Positions 20,845 through 29,460 of a DNA stretch of 64,000 bases are shown in pieces. The notes under the pieces were generated by a model, which was not told the DNA's origin, ran no database searches, and saw nothing but the letters and a program-made list of their open reading frames with translations. The stretch comes from Hyphomicrobiales bacterium (lineage in GTDB: Bacteria; Pseudomonadota; Alphaproteobacteria; Rhizobiales; Devosiaceae): contig JAIYDI010000022.1 in assembly GCA_027487555.1 (NCBI GenBank), positions 1 through 64,000 on the forward strand, given 5' to 3'. Position numbers and translations under genes: made by a program. Position 1 is the first letter of the stretch; each line of letters starts with the position of its first letter.

Positions 20845-21774
20845 ATGAGCAGCGCCGCCTATACCGCCGACGAATCCCTCCTTGAGGCCATCGCCCAGTG
20901 GCGTGGCGAATTGGGCGCCATCCGTCGGCTATCCGCCAACACGCTCGAAGCCTATCAGCGCGATCTCGGCCAGTTCCTTGGGTTCCTCAACATCCACACC
21001 GGCGGCACCGTCCGGCTCGCGACACTCAGCGATCTGCGCGCCGCCGATTTCCGTGCCTTCCTCGCCGCGCGCCGCACGGCGGATATCGGGCCGCGCTCGC
21101 TCGCCCGAGCGCTTTCCGCCATCAGGAGCTTCTTCGGCTATCTCGAGCGCCACGGCCTCGCCTCGGGCGATATCCTCGCCACAATTCGCACCCCGAAACA
21201 GCCGCGCTCGCTGCCCAAGGCCCTCACCGTCGCTGAGGCAAAGTCGGCGCTGACCGCGCCCGAACTCCTCGAAGAAACCCCGTGGGTGGCCGCCCGCGAC
21301 TGTGCGGTGCTCGCGCTGCTCTATGGGGCAGGCCTGCGTATCTCCGAGGCTCTCGCCGTCACCGCCGCGGACCTGGAAGCCGAGGCACTTCGCGTCACCG
21401 GCAAGGGTGGCAAGACCCGCATCGTGCCGCTGCTGCCGCAGGTCCGGCAGTCGATCGAGGCCTATCTGAAGCTCAGCCCCTTTTCTCCCGGTCGTGAAGA
21501 ACCGCTCTTTCGTGGCGAAAAGGGCGCCCCGCTCAAGCCGCGCCTCATCCAGTTGCGCCTGCAGCAATTGCGCGGCGCGCTTGGCCTGCCCGAATCGGCA
21601 ACCCCGCACGCGCTGCGGCATTCCTTCGCCACGCACCTGCTCGGTCGCGGGGGCGATCTGCGCGCCATTCAGGAACTGCTGGGCCATGCCTCGCTGTCGA
21701 CCACACAGGTCTACACCGGGGTCGATACCGAGCGGCTGCTCGAAAGCTACCGCGCCGCCCACCCCCGCGCCTGA
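20845..21774 (+). CDS. xerC: Tyrosine recombinase XerC
   Basis: A 309-residue site-specific recombinase for chromosome dimer resolution at dif. It has an N-terminal SAM-like core-binding domain (about 15-105) and a catalytic domain with Arg165 (GAGLRISE), Lys187 (GKGGK), His255 and Arg258 (HALRHSFATHLL), His281 (LGHASLSTTQ) and nucleophile Tyr290. All catalytic residues are present. I call it XerC rather than XerD because it pairs with priA and has the XerC-like motif HASLSTTQVYT; the XerC/XerD choice is less certain than the family. Confidence 0.92.
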   Translation: MSSAAYTADESLLEAIAQWRGELGAIRRLSANTLEAYQRDLGQFLGFLNIHTGGTVRLATLSDLRAADFRAFLAARRTADIGPRSLARALSAIRSFFGYLERHGLASGDILATIRTPKQPRSLPKALTVAEAKSALTAPELLEETPWVAARDCAVLALLYGAGLRISEALAVTAADLEAEALRVTGKGGKTRIVPLLPQVRQSIEAYLKLSPFSPGREEPLFRGEKGAPLKPRLIQLRLQQLRGALGLPESATPHALRHSFATHLLGRGGDLRAIQELLGHASLSTTQVYTGVDTERLLESYRAAHPRA

Positions 21775-21923
21775 AGCTAGGTTCCCGAACGCAGCGTTCG
21801 CCTTTCGAGGTGCTTTACAGCCCGATGGTCCGGGCGTAATCCTCTTCTTATGATCGCTAGCATTCGAATTATCGCCAAACTTCGTCTCTGGACCTTCGGG
21901 GCCCGGATAGCTGGCGGTCGTTA

Positions 21924-21987
21924 GGATCACTTAGCTTCACCGGCCCCGCCTTCAGGCGCGGGAATGATCCGGTGAACTGAAGGCGGG
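21924..21987 (+). promoter_or_regulatory. Interleaved inverted repeats (possible pseudoknot) in a transporter leader
   Basis: Arms in the order A-B-A'-B': TTCACCGG (21936-21943), CCCGCCTTCA (21945-21954), CCGGTGAA (21969-21976), TGAAGGCGGG (21978-21987), all perfect. A further pair GGATCA (21924-21929) with TGATCC (21965-21970) overlaps A'. The order is that of an H-type pseudoknot, ending 17 bases before the start of the EamA gene. It does not match the SAM-II consensus as I know it. Confidence 0.45.
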
Positions 21988-22004
21988 CGAACAGGAACCC
22001 GCTT

Positions 22005-22988
22005 ATGTCGTCCCCCACTTCGCCGATATCGTCCACGACAGCCGCGCCCACTCGCGCCTGGCTCGGCATTGCGCTCGCACTGCTCGGCGCCGGGCTCTTC
22101 GCCACCAAGGGCATCGTGGTGAAACTCGCACTGCGCGAGGGCATCGATTCGGTGACGTCGCTCACCTGGCGGATGATCGTCGCCGTGCCGATCTTCTTGC
22201 TTGTCGGCTGGCTCGGCTATCGCGCCGAACGCAAGAAGCAGGGACCAGGCGCCCCGCCAATCCTCACCGGGCGCACGCTGGCCTCGGTCATGGGCGTCGG
22301 CATCCTCGGCTACTACGTCTCATCCACCCTCGACTTCTCATCGCTCGCCCATATCTCGGCGCAGTTCAACCGGCTGATCCTGCTCACCTATCCATTTTTC
22401 GTGGTGCTCTTTGCGGCTGTATTCTTCAAGCGCCGCATCACTGGTACCATGATCGCGGCGCTGCTGGTCTCCTACGCTGGTATCGCGGTGATCTTCTGGC
22501 GCGATTTTTCGATCGAAGGGCATGACGTGCTCCTCGGTGCGAGCCTCGTTTTCACCGCCTCCATCACCTATGCCGGCTACCAGATTCTCGCGAAGCCCTT
22601 GATCGACCGCATCGGCGCGCAGCTCTTCACCTCGCTCGCCATGGCAGCGGCAGGACCGGTGGTCATCGCGCATTTCGTCCTGACCCACCCGCTCTCCGAT
22701 CTGGCGATTTCCGGTAACGGCTTCATGCTGATGCTGGCAATCGGCACGCTCTCCACCGTCGCGCCGGCCTATTGTATCTCGTTCGCCATCGGTCTGATCG
22801 GGCCCGAGCGCACCGCCATCATCGGCAATGTCTCGCCGCTGGTCACCGTTTGTCTCGCGGTGTTCATCCTCGGCGAAGCGTTCACGCTATGGCACGCGCT
22901 CGGCACGGTGCTGGTGCTCGGCGGTGTCTGGCTCTTTACCCGCAAGGGAAAACCGCGCGAGCGGCTGGTGGAAGAACAGCCGGCCTAG
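22005..22988 (+). CDS. EamA/DMT-family transporter
   Basis: A 327-residue inner-membrane protein with ten predicted transmembrane helices in two EamA repeats (about 18-160 and 170-315). It has the typical helix-loop motif at GIALALLGAGLFATKGIVVK and FILGEAFTLWHALGTVLVLGGV near the end (quoted in parts). Family members export amino acids or other metabolites; the substrate cannot be read from sequence. ATG preceded by AGGA. Its leader contains the interleaved inverted repeats at 21924-21987. It converges with a second EamA gene, and the two are not close paralogues. Confidence 0.87.
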   Translation: MSSPTSPISSTTAAPTRAWLGIALALLGAGLFATKGIVVKLALREGIDSVTSLTWRMIVAVPIFLLVGWLGYRAERKKQGPGAPPILTGRTLASVMGVGILGYYVSSTLDFSSLAHISAQFNRLILLTYPFFVVLFAAVFFKRRITGTMIAALLVSYAGIAVIFWRDFSIEGHDVLLGASLVFTASITYAGYQILAKPLIDRIGAQLFTSLAMAAAGPVVIAHFVLTHPLSDLAISGNGFMLMLAIGTLSTVAPAYCISFAIGLIGPERTAIIGNVSPLVTVCLAVFILGEAFTLWHALGTVLVLGGVWLFTRKGKPRERLVEEQPA

Positions 22989-23092
22989 CGCGCCTTCAGG
23001 CAGGGCTGCATGATTTTCCCGGTTCGAAAGCGCGACAAGATAAAAGCTCAAATCCTTTCAGCGTTTCAACCAAAGCGTGAAATGATCTAAGC
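22989..23092. repeat. RIME-like element between convergent EamA genes
   Basis: Contains GCATGATTTTCCCGG, GAAAGCGCGACAA and the right half TTTCAGCGTTTCAA...GTGAAATGATCTAAGC. It is similar to 29346-29452 and 52809-52917. Its last bases supply the TAG stop codon of the minus-strand EamA gene (23087-23089). Confidence 0.7.
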
Positions 23093-23965
23093 GCCCCGCA
23101 ACCGCCCGACCACGCGTCCGGCGAACACATTGACGAGGAGGCCGAGGAATACCAGCACGCTGCCGGCAATCTCGGGCACCGTGATGGCTTCCCCCAGCAG
23201 CAGCGCCGCGCTCGCGATACCTGCCACCGGTACGAACAGCGCAAAGGGCGCCACCACATTGGCCGGATAGAGGCTCAGGAGCTTCGCCCAGACGCCGAAG
23301 CCGAACAGCGTGGCGAAATAGGCCATGAAGGCCAGCGATCCGATGCCGCGCGGGGTGACGTGCGCGAGCGCGGCAGCCAGAGCTCCCGGCCCCTCGAACG
23401 CCATCGACAACGCGAGGAGCGGCAGCGGCGGCACCAGCGAGGTCCAGACAATGAAGCCCAGCATGTCCACCTTGCCGGCCATCTTCGACGCGGTGTTTCC
23501 CGCGCCCCAGCAGACCGCCGCCCCGACCGTCATCAGCAGTGGGACCAAGGCCGCCGATTCGAACCGCTCGACCGCGATTGCCACAATGCCCACGAAAGCT
23601 ATCGCCGCGCCCGAAATCTGTGGCCAGCGCGGCCGCTCGCCAAAGGCCAGCATGGCGAAAAACATCGTGAAGAACACCTGCAGCTGGATCACCAGCGAAC
23701 TCAGGCCGGCCGGCATGCCGAGCCGAATTGCGACAAACAGCAATCCGAACTGCCCAACCCCGATCGCGAGCCCATAGGCGACCAGCAGTTTCAGCGGCAC
23801 ATTGGGGCGCTTCACGAAAAACACTGCCGGCAGCGCCGCGAAAACATAGCGCAATGCCGTCAGCAGCAGCGGCGAAACTTCCTCGACGCCCCAGCGGATC
23901 GCAACGAAGCTGATCCCCCAGATGGTGGTGACAGCAAGGACCAGCAAAAGGTGGCGCGGCGACAT
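23087..23965 (-). CDS. EamA/DMT-family transporter
   Basis: A 292-residue protein with ten hydrophobic helices. The N-terminus is HLLLVLAVTTIWGISFVAIRWG (quoted in parts), with VIQLQVFFTMFFAMLAFGERP ending the first repeat and GEAITVPEIAGSVLVFLGLLV near the end, the typical GE-x-P/G pattern of YdcZ/EamA exporters. I chose the ATG at 23965 over the TTG at 23974. It resembles O-acetylserine/cysteine-type exporters in layout, but the substrate is not shown. Its stop codon lies within a RIME-like repeat. Confidence 0.85.
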   Translation of the reverse strand: MSPRHLLLVLAVTTIWGISFVAIRWGVEEVSPLLLTALRYVFAALPAVFFVKRPNVPLKLLVAYGLAIGVGQFGLLFVAIRLGMPAGLSSLVIQLQVFFTMFFAMLAFGERPRWPQISGAAIAFVGIVAIAVERFESAALVPLLMTVGAAVCWGAGNTASKMAGKVDMLGFIVWTSLVPPLPLLALSMAFEGPGALAAALAHVTPRGIGSLAFMAYFATLFGFGVWAKLLSLYPANVVAPFALFVPVAGIASAALLLGEAITVPEIAGSVLVFLGLLVNVFAGRVVGRLRGA

Positions 23966-23995
23966 AGGGCCCAATCTTGCAGGCTCGAATCCCGG

Positions 23996-24087
23996 CCCTC
24001 GTGGTTCGACAAGCTCACCATGAGGGCGCGAGTCTTGCGCGCGATGCTTGCACTTGGCCTCATCCTAAGCGCGTCGAAGGACAAGGC
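23996..24087. repeat. REP-like double hairpin
   Basis: Contains CTCGTGGTTCGACAAGCTC and ACCATGAGGG (near-perfect inverted arms), then CCTCATCCTAAGCGCGTCG and AAGGACAAGG. This pair of phrases is a common intergenic repeat in sphingomonads and some Hyphomicrobiales (general knowledge). It lies upstream of EamA and downstream of the MAPEG gene. Confidence 0.6.
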
Positions 24088-24135
24088 CGAGCCCGATCGA
24101 CTGCCAGCCCGCGATTGCCGCAGGCGCTTCTTCGC

Positions 24136-24525
24136 TTACAGCACCACGCCGAAGAACAGCAAGATCAACCCGATAAGCGATACCACCCAGGCGAGGCTCC
24201 TGAGCTGCGGAATGCCGATCAGATAGAGCGGCAGGTAGACGATCCGCGCGCCGTAGTAGAGCCCGGCGCCCCACTGCGTCAGCCCGTTGGATTTGCCCGC
24301 CACGGCTGCGGCGAGCGCCAGCGCCACGAACAACCCATAGGTCTCGAGGAAGTTCCTGAGCGCCTTCTCCGCGCGCGCATTCATCGGATTGGGCGGCGCC
24401 TCGTTGTCCCGCGCCGTATTGGCGAACTTCACGCCATGCTGCATGCGGTACAGCGTCGACTGCACGCCGATGTAAAGGGCAAAGAGCAGCGCGCTCCAGA
24501 CAACCAGCGTGAGTTCGAATGACAT
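24136..24525 (-). CDS. MAPEG family membrane protein
   Basis: A 129-residue protein with four predicted transmembrane helices (about 5-25, 62-80, 85-103, 108-128) and the MAPEG motif RAEKALRNFLETYGLF in the loop after helix 1. MAPEG proteins are small membrane enzymes related to glutathione transferases and leukotriene synthases; bacterial members are mostly unassigned. It lies 61 bases beyond the stop of a secreted protein gene on the same strand and could be co-transcribed with it. Confidence 0.85.
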   Translation of the reverse strand: MSFELTLVVWSALLFALYIGVQSTLYRMQHGVKFANTARDNEAPPNPMNARAEKALRNFLETYGLFVALALAAAVAGKSNGLTQWGAGLYYGARIVYLPLYLIGIPQLRSLAWVVSLIGLILLFFGVVL

Positions 24526-24586
24526 TGGGGCAACTCCATGAGCCTAGGGCGAGCAACGCGTCTCAGCCGCCACCGGTTCACTGCCT

Positions 24587-25135
24587 CTACTTGGCGCAAG
24601 CCGCAAGAGTGAATATGTCCTCGGGACCACCCATCTCGGTGAAGGCCAGTTCCCTGATCGGCGAGTACCACACGCCCGCCGCGAAATCCGGCAGCAGCAC
24701 CTGCTGCGGCGCTGGCGCCGACCGGTTCTCGTAGTCCACCGGAAACGGCTCGATGCCATTGCCCACCAGCGCATAGATCGAACCGTCATAGCCCCGGCAA
24801 TCCTCGGCAGCGGCATCTATTGCTGCCTGATCGTCGGCATCCGCATCTTCCGCCTCGGCGATATCGGCCGGGCAGCCCTGGTCCACGCTCGCCATGACCT
24901 GCCCGAATCCGTTCGGCTGGTAGATACCGCCCTCCCATGGCGTGATACCACCGGGCGCCTCGAGCCTGAGCGCCACGAACTGGTTCGCCGCGCCGTCCTC
25001 GCCAACTGGGCTGATCTTCAGCACCCAGCCCTTGGTCTTCTGGGTATAGATCGCATGGTCCACTGGACACTCAATGGCCAACCCGGAGGTGGCCGAAAGC
25101 ACGGTGAGCAGGCTGGCAATTGCAGTGGCGCGCAT
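24587..25135 (-). CDS. Secreted protein of unknown function
   Basis: A 182-residue protein with a clear signal peptide (ATAIASLLTVLSATSGLA, cleavage near residue 21) and four cysteines (in IECPV, DQGCPA, EDCRG, AACAK) that could make two disulfides in the periplasm. An acidic stretch EAEDADADDQAAIDAAAED lies near residue 100. The ATG at 25135 has an excellent AGGAGAG ribosome site; the longer frame is not needed. I do not recognise a family. Its stop is 62 bases before the MAPEG start, and an SDR gene precedes it on the same strand. Confidence 0.75.
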   Translation of the reverse strand: MRATAIASLLTVLSATSGLAIECPVDHAIYTQKTKGWVLKISPVGEDGAANQFVALRLEAPGGITPWEGGIYQPNGFGQVMASVDQGCPADIAEAEDADADDQAAIDAAAEDCRGYDGSIYALVGNGIEPFPVDYENRSAPAPQQVLLPDFAAGVWYSPIRELAFTEMGGPEDIFTLAACAK

Positions 25136-25191
25136 GGAAACTCTCCTGTTTCTCATATGACGCCGCTCGCTGGCGTTTCCTTTGGTACCGC

Positions 25192-25950
25192 TCATGGCTG
25201 GATTGCCCGGCCCCCGGTCACCGCCAGCGTCGTGCCAGTCGTGTAGCTCGCGGCGTCCGACAACAGCCAGAGGACGGCCTCTGCCACTTCCTCCGCTGTC
25301 CCTGCCCGCCCCAATGGCAGGTTGGGGCTCATCTTTGCCACCCGGTCCGGCTCGCCACCCGACGCGTGGATTTCGGTATCGATGATGCCGGGCCGCACCC
25401 CGTTGACCCTGATCCCCTCGCCTGCCAGTTCCAGCGCCAGCCCGACGGTCAGCGTGTCGATCGCGCCCTTGCTCGCAGCGTAGTCCACGTAATAGGCCGG
25501 GGAGCCGAGCTTGCTCGCCGCCGAGGACAAATTGACGATACCGCCGCCCTTGCCGCCATGGCGCGTCGACATCCGCCGGATCGCCGCCTGCGCGCAGAGG
25601 ATTGAGCCGATGACATTGACGCGCATCATGCGCTCGAGCCGCTCGATGCTCATCTCGTCGAGCCGCGCCGCCTTGTCGACGATGCCGGCATTGTTGACGA
25701 GCCCGACCAGCGTCCCGAGCCCATCGGCCGCCGCAAAGATCGCGTCCACGTCAGCCGGGTTCGCCACATCGCCTTTCACGGCCACAGCTTCGCCGCCCAT
25801 GGCGCGGATCTCGGCGCAGACCGCATCCGCCGCCGCAGCGTTGGCCGTGTAGTTCACCACCAGTTGGTAGCCGCGCTTTGCCGCCAACAGGCAGGTCGCC
25901 GCCCCGATCCCCCGGCTGCCGCCCGTCACCACCAATACCTTGTCAGCCAT
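25192..25950 (-). CDS. Short-chain dehydrogenase/reductase
   Basis: A 252-residue SDR oxidoreductase. The NAD(P)-binding motif TGGSRGIG is at about 9-16, NNAG at about 87-90, a catalytic Ser in NLSSAASKLG (about 143), and YVDYAASKGA (Tyr and Lys) at about 155-164. The C-terminus has the GIIDTEI-type block. The residue after the strand points to NADP(H), but this is uncertain. ATG at 25950 with AGGGG upstream. The class (glucose/ribitol dehydrogenase-like, YgfF-type) is clear; the substrate is not. Confidence 0.88.
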   Translation of the reverse strand: MADKVLVVTGGSRGIGAATCLLAAKRGYQLVVNYTANAAAADAVCAEIRAMGGEAVAVKGDVANPADVDAIFAAADGLGTLVGLVNNAGIVDKAARLDEMSIERLERMMRVNVIGSILCAQAAIRRMSTRHGGKGGGIVNLSSAASKLGSPAYYVDYAASKGAIDTLTVGLALELAGEGIRVNGVRPGIIDTEIHASGGEPDRVAKMSPNLPLGRAGTAEEVAEAVLWLLSDAASYTTGTTLAVTGGRAIQP

Positions 25951-26124
25951 GCCGCTTCCCCTGCGCATCGATTTGCACATGAGGCTAACCTATTTCGCAG
26001 GCTTGGGAAATTCTGTCCGCGTGCCTTCTTCTCGTCACGCCGGCATAACGGGCAATCCGTATCATGCGCAATGCGGTCGCCGCCCTGAGGGACGGCGCCG
26101 CTACGCCAATGAGGATTTCACAAC

Positions 26125-26583
26125 ATGCGCATTGTTCTGGCTGCGGCCATTGTCCTGGCCACGAGTGTAACGGCTTTTGCCGCGTCCGCACCCAATTTTT
26201 CCGACATGACCCAGAAGCAGGTACAGGCCTTTTTCGCCAACAAGACGGCTCTCGACAAGCTCCGTTGGGGCAATGTCGCCTTCTATTTCCGCTCCAACAG
26301 CACGCTCTATATGGGCGGCGCGGGCTCGAGCCGCGTCGAGAAGTCCAAGTGGAGCGTGAGCTTCGTCGACAACAAATGGCAGATCTGCTTTGCAACCGTG
26401 TCGCGCTGGGTGCCGGCGGCTCAGAGCCGCATAACAGTCGGCCTTTGCGACGACGCCCGGCATTTCCTGCGCGAAGCCGACGATTTCCAGGCCGGTGATC
26501 CGCTGAAACTGTCGAGCGGCAAGCTCAAGATCGACCTCGGCACCAAGAAGACCACGCTCGCCAAGCTCGCCGGCAAGCGCTGA
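26125..26583 (+). CDS. Secreted small protein of unknown function
   Basis: A 152-residue protein with signal peptide (IVLAAAIVLATSVTAFAAS, cleavage near residue 20). The mature part has WGNVAFYFRSNSTLYMG, KWSVSFVDNKWQICFATV and VGLCDDARHFLRE with two cysteines. The pattern of a Trp-containing strand followed by W-x-I-C resembles DUF995-like exported proteins of rhizobia, but the match is loose. A GAGGA site lies nine bases upstream of the ATG. It is divergent from the SDR gene. Confidence 0.75.
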   Translation: MRIVLAAAIVLATSVTAFAASAPNFSDMTQKQVQAFFANKTALDKLRWGNVAFYFRSNSTLYMGGAGSSRVEKSKWSVSFVDNKWQICFATVSRWVPAAQSRITVGLCDDARHFLREADDFQAGDPLKLSSGKLKIDLGTKKTTLAKLAGKR

Positions 26584-26777
26584 GGCAGCTCGCACGAGGC
26601 CCTGCGCTTCCACCGTAATGGCCGGGCGCCACACCCGGCCACCGAAGACCGTGTTGGGGGCCGTGTCTTGTCCTTGCTTCCTGCGGGCGCCACCAGGCTT
26701 GCGCAAATAAAAAACACTGTTCATAATATTTTGAACGGTGTATTTTTCCTTCGTCTAGGGTGGTTGAGGTGGTGTTG

Positions 26778-27230
26778 ATGCGTTCCGCGCTGGTGATGTT
26801 CTGCGCAGTCACGGCGCTTGCAGCCGCACTGGGCACCGCACTTATGCGATTCCCATGGGACCCTTACTTCTCGTGGCATACACTCAGTGTGGCGGTAGCC
26901 ACTGCGCCCACTTACACCCTCCTCGCCATTGGCGCCGCGCGAGGGCGGCGTCGGGTGTTGCTCGATGGTACCATCCTGATTGCGGTGATCGGTTTTGTTG
27001 CCTGCGCAATCTGGTACGCCACGATGTGGTTCGGCCCGTTTCCAGACGAACAGACCGCCGCTCAGAGCCGCAGTTGGGCGGGCATGGCCTGGACGTACTA
27101 TCTCCTGGCACTTGCCAGCATCATCCCAGCCCACATCCTCACCTTCCTCGCACTCCGCCGCACGCCGCTCCTGCGAGGCCTCGTACCCACCCCTTCGACA
27201 TTGCCTGAGCGCTCGAAAAGCACTAAATAG
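26778..27230 (+). CDS. Small integral membrane protein of unknown function
   Basis: A 150-residue protein with four predicted transmembrane helices (about 3-22, 36-54, 64-86, 105-128). No catalytic motif or family is recognised. I prefer the ATG at 26778, which has a GAGG site, over the GTG at 26760. Just upstream is a short AT-rich tract (26706-26750) unlike its surroundings, with AAATAAAAAACACTG and an imperfect TTCATAATATTTTGAA palindrome, which is probably the promoter region. The stop is 29 bases before the Phd-type antitoxin, so the pair may be read from the same promoter. Confidence 0.6.
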   Translation: MRSALVMFCAVTALAAALGTALMRFPWDPYFSWHTLSVAVATAPTYTLLAIGAARGRRRVLLDGTILIAVIGFVACAIWYATMWFGPFPDEQTAAQSRSWAGMAWTYYLLALASIIPAHILTFLALRRTPLLRGLVPTPSTLPERSKSTK

Positions 27231-27259
27231 CTAGCCAGTCTAGCCAGATAGGATCGCGC

Positions 27260-27514
27260 ATGACTTGGCACCTACAGGATGCGAAAAATCAGTTCTCGAA
27301 ACTGGTGCAGAAGGCGCGCGACGAGGGCCCGCAGGTGGTCTCTGTGCGCGGCCAACGGGCCGCCGTCGTACTCTCCGCAGCCGACTATGATGCCTTGACC
27401 GGCAACCGGCCGAGCCTCGTCGAGGATCTCTTGTCCGGCCCCGACTGGGACGATGAGGTCTCCGAAGCGGTATCGCAGCGCGCGAAACTCCCCGGTCGTC
27501 AGGTCGAATTCTGA
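27260..27514 (+). CDS. Type II antitoxin, Phd/YefM family
   Basis: An 84-residue antitoxin. The Phd/YefM N-terminus is present (WHLQDAKNQFSKLVQKA, residues 3-19, then VVSVRGQRAAVVLSAADYDAL), and the C-terminal tail (about 50-84) would wrap the toxin. Its TGA overlaps the toxin ATG by one base. Upstream, CTAGCCAG occurs twice at a 9-base period (27231-27238, 27240-27247), a candidate autoregulatory operator. All parts look intact. Confidence 0.9.
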   Translation: MTWHLQDAKNQFSKLVQKARDEGPQVVSVRGQRAAVVLSAADYDALTGNRPSLVEDLLSGPDWDDEVSEAVSQRAKLPGRQVEF

Positions 27515-27918
27515 TGTATCTCGTCGACACCAACGTCATTTCCGAAGCGCGGCGCGGTTCGCTCCCCGCGGTGAACTGGCTCCGCTCGGTCGATCCCAGT
27601 GCGGTCTATCTCAGCGTCCTGACGCTGGGCGAAATCATGCGCGGCATTGCGCTGAAGGAAAAGTCTGATCCCGTCGCCGCGGCACACCTCTCGGCATGGC
27701 TACGCCGTTTGCGCGATGATCACGCCCGCCGCATTCTTCCCGTCACCGATCGGATCGCCGTCGAATGGGGCAGGATCGCGGCCATCCGCCCGCGGGGCGA
27801 TAGCGACGGCCTCATCGCTGCGACGGCGCTTGTCCACGACTTCGCGGTGGTGACGCGCAACACCGCCGACTTCGCCGACACCGGCGTCACGGTCATCGAC
27901 CCTTGGGCCACCTCCTGA
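27514..27918 (+). CDS. Type II toxin, PIN-domain ribonuclease (VapC/FitB-like)
   Basis: A 134-residue PIN-domain protein predicted to cut RNA when released from its antitoxin. The acidic site is complete: Asp5 (VDTNVIS), Glu40 (TLGEIMRG), Asp96/Asp98 (GDSDGLIAA) and Asp119 near the TRNTADF block. The partner is a Phd-type rather than a VapB-type antitoxin, a common mix. It is probably a functional toxin. Confidence 0.9.
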   Translation: MYLVDTNVISEARRGSLPAVNWLRSVDPSAVYLSVLTLGEIMRGIALKEKSDPVAAAHLSAWLRRLRDDHARRILPVTDRIAVEWGRIAAIRPRGDSDGLIAATALVHDFAVVTRNTADFADTGVTVIDPWATS

Positions 27919-27969
27919 CGGCTTGGGAAGCGACTCCAGTGTCGGACTCAGTCTACTCCTGCAAGACAA

Positions 27970-27993
27970 AAGGGCCCGCCGCAGCGAGCCCTT
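27970..27993 (-). terminator. Terminator of the odhAB operon
   Basis: Stem AAGGGC...GCCCTT with GC-rich inner pairs; on the minus strand it lies about 40 bases after the odhB stop and is followed by TTTTGTCTTG. Confidence 0.7.
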
Positions 27994-28033
27994 GAACACT
28001 TGATCTGAAGCAGAAGCCGCTGAGGCCGCGGCC

Positions 28034-29317
28034 TCAGAGATCGAGCACCAGCCGCTCCGGCGCCTCGAGGCTTTCCTTCACCCGCACGAGGAAGGTCACG
28101 GCTTCCTTGCCGTCGACGATGCGGTGGTCGTAGCTCAGCGCCAAGTACATCATCGGGCGGATGACGATCTGGCCGCCCACCACCACCGGGCGCTCCTGGA
28201 TCTTGTGCATGCCGAGAATGCCCGACTGCGGCGCGTTGAGGATCGGCGTCGACATCAGCGAACCGTAGACGCCGCCATTCGAAATGGTGAAGGTGCCGCC
28301 CTGCATGTCCGCCATCGAGAGCGCACTGTCGCGGGCGAGCTTGCCCAGTCGGGCGATGTCCTTCTCGATATCGGCGATCGACATCTGGTCGGCATTGCGC
28401 ACCACCGGCACGACAAGACCCTTTTCGGTGCCCACGGCGACGCCGATATGCGCGTAGTTCTTGTAGATCAGCGAGTCGCCGTCGATCTCGGCATTGACCG
28501 CCGGGATTTCCTTCAGCGCATGCACCACGGCCTTGGTGAAGAAGCCCATGAAGCCGAGCTTCACGCCGTGCTTCTTCTCGAACAGGTCCTTGTAGGATGT
28601 GCGCAGGTCCATCACCGGCTTCATGTCCACCTCGTTGAAGGTGGTGAGCATTGCGGCGGTGTTCTGCGCATCCTTCAGGCGCCGCGCGATGGTCTGGCGC
28701 AGGCGGGTCATCTTCACGCGCTCCTCGCGCCCCTCGTCCGCAGCGGCAACCGGGCCACGAACAGACACGGCAGGCGCCGGCGTGGGTGCTGGCGCAACCG
28801 GCACCACGGGGGGAGCCGGGGGCGCGACGGCCGCCACCACCGCGGCCGGAACCGGTGCCGCGGCCGAACCGCTCATTGCCGAAGGCATGGCTGCGGGTGT
28901 TGGCGCCGCCACGGCCGCGAGCACGTCTTCCTTCAGCACCTGCCCGCGCTTGCCCGAGCCGTCGATATCGGCGGCATTGAGCCCGGCTTCGGCGATCAGC
29001 TTCTGCGCCGATGGCGAGGGCGGCACATCGGCGCCGCCGGCCTTCGGGGCAGCGGCAGCGGGGGCCGCAGCAACCCCGGCGCCCGAGCCTATGGCGCCGA
29101 TCAGCGCGCCGACATTCACCGTATCACCGGGGTTCGCGACAATCTGCTCGAGCACGCCGGCCGCGGGGGCCGGCACCTCGATGGTGACCTTGTCCGTCTC
29201 GAGTTCCACCACCGGCTCGTCGGCCGCTACCGTGTCGCCGACCTTCTTGAACCACTGCCCGATGGTCGCTTCGGTAACGCTCTCGCCCAGCGTGGGCACC
29301 CGGATTTCAGTCGCCAT
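28034..29317 (-). CDS. odhB: Dihydrolipoyllysine succinyltransferase, E2 of 2-oxoglutarate dehydrogenase
   Basis: A 427-residue E2. An N-terminal lipoyl domain (1-78, lipoylated Lys in ETDKVT, residue 43) is followed by an Ala-rich linker, an E3-binding domain (about 98-135), a long Pro/Ala linker, and a catalytic domain ending with the active-site motif [12 protein letters not shown]. It transfers the succinyl group to CoA. Order odhA-odhB on the minus strand; the E3 partner lpdA is 29 kb away at 57980. A RIME-like repeat sits in the 143-base gap before it. Confidence 0.97.
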   Translation of the reverse strand: MATEIRVPTLGESVTEATIGQWFKKVGDTVAADEPVVELETDKVTIEVPAPAAGVLEQIVANPGDTVNVGALIGAIGSGAGVAAAPAAAAPKAGGADVPPSPSAQKLIAEAGLNAADIDGSGKRGQVLKEDVLAAVAAPTPAAMPSAMSGSAAAPVPAAVVAAVAPPAPPVVPVAPAPTPAPAVSVRGPVAAADEGREERVKMTRLRQTIARRLKDAQNTAAMLTTFNEVDMKPVMDLRTSYKDLFEKKHGVKLGFMGFFTKAVVHALKEIPAVNAEIDGDSLIYKNYAHIGVAVGTEKGLVVPVVRNADQMSIADIEKDIARLGKLARDSALSMADMQGGTFTISNGGVYGSLMSTPILNAPQSGILGMHKIQERPVVVGGQIVIRPMMYLALSYDHRIVDGKEAVTFLVRVKESLEAPERLVLDL

Positions 29318-29345
29318 AGTCTCGATCCCCTAAAATTGTGCCGGT

Positions 29346-29452
29346 TCTAGAGCGCTTCCAGGAAAAGTGGCAACGGGATTCCAGTCAGGAAGCGCGACAA
29401 AAGTTAGAACTCGATCATTTCCACGTTTCATTGAAACAGGAAATGATCGAGC
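29346..29452. repeat. RIME-like element inside the odhA-odhB gap
   Basis: A 107-bp copy: TCTAGAGCGCTTCCAGG AAAAG, GGAAGCGCGACAA, then ATCATTTCCACGTTTCA and TGAAACAGGAAATGATCGAGC. Each half is an inverted repeat, and the right half forms a stem ATCATTTC/GAAATGAT. Confidence 0.75.
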
Positions 29453-29460
29453 AGTTCCGC

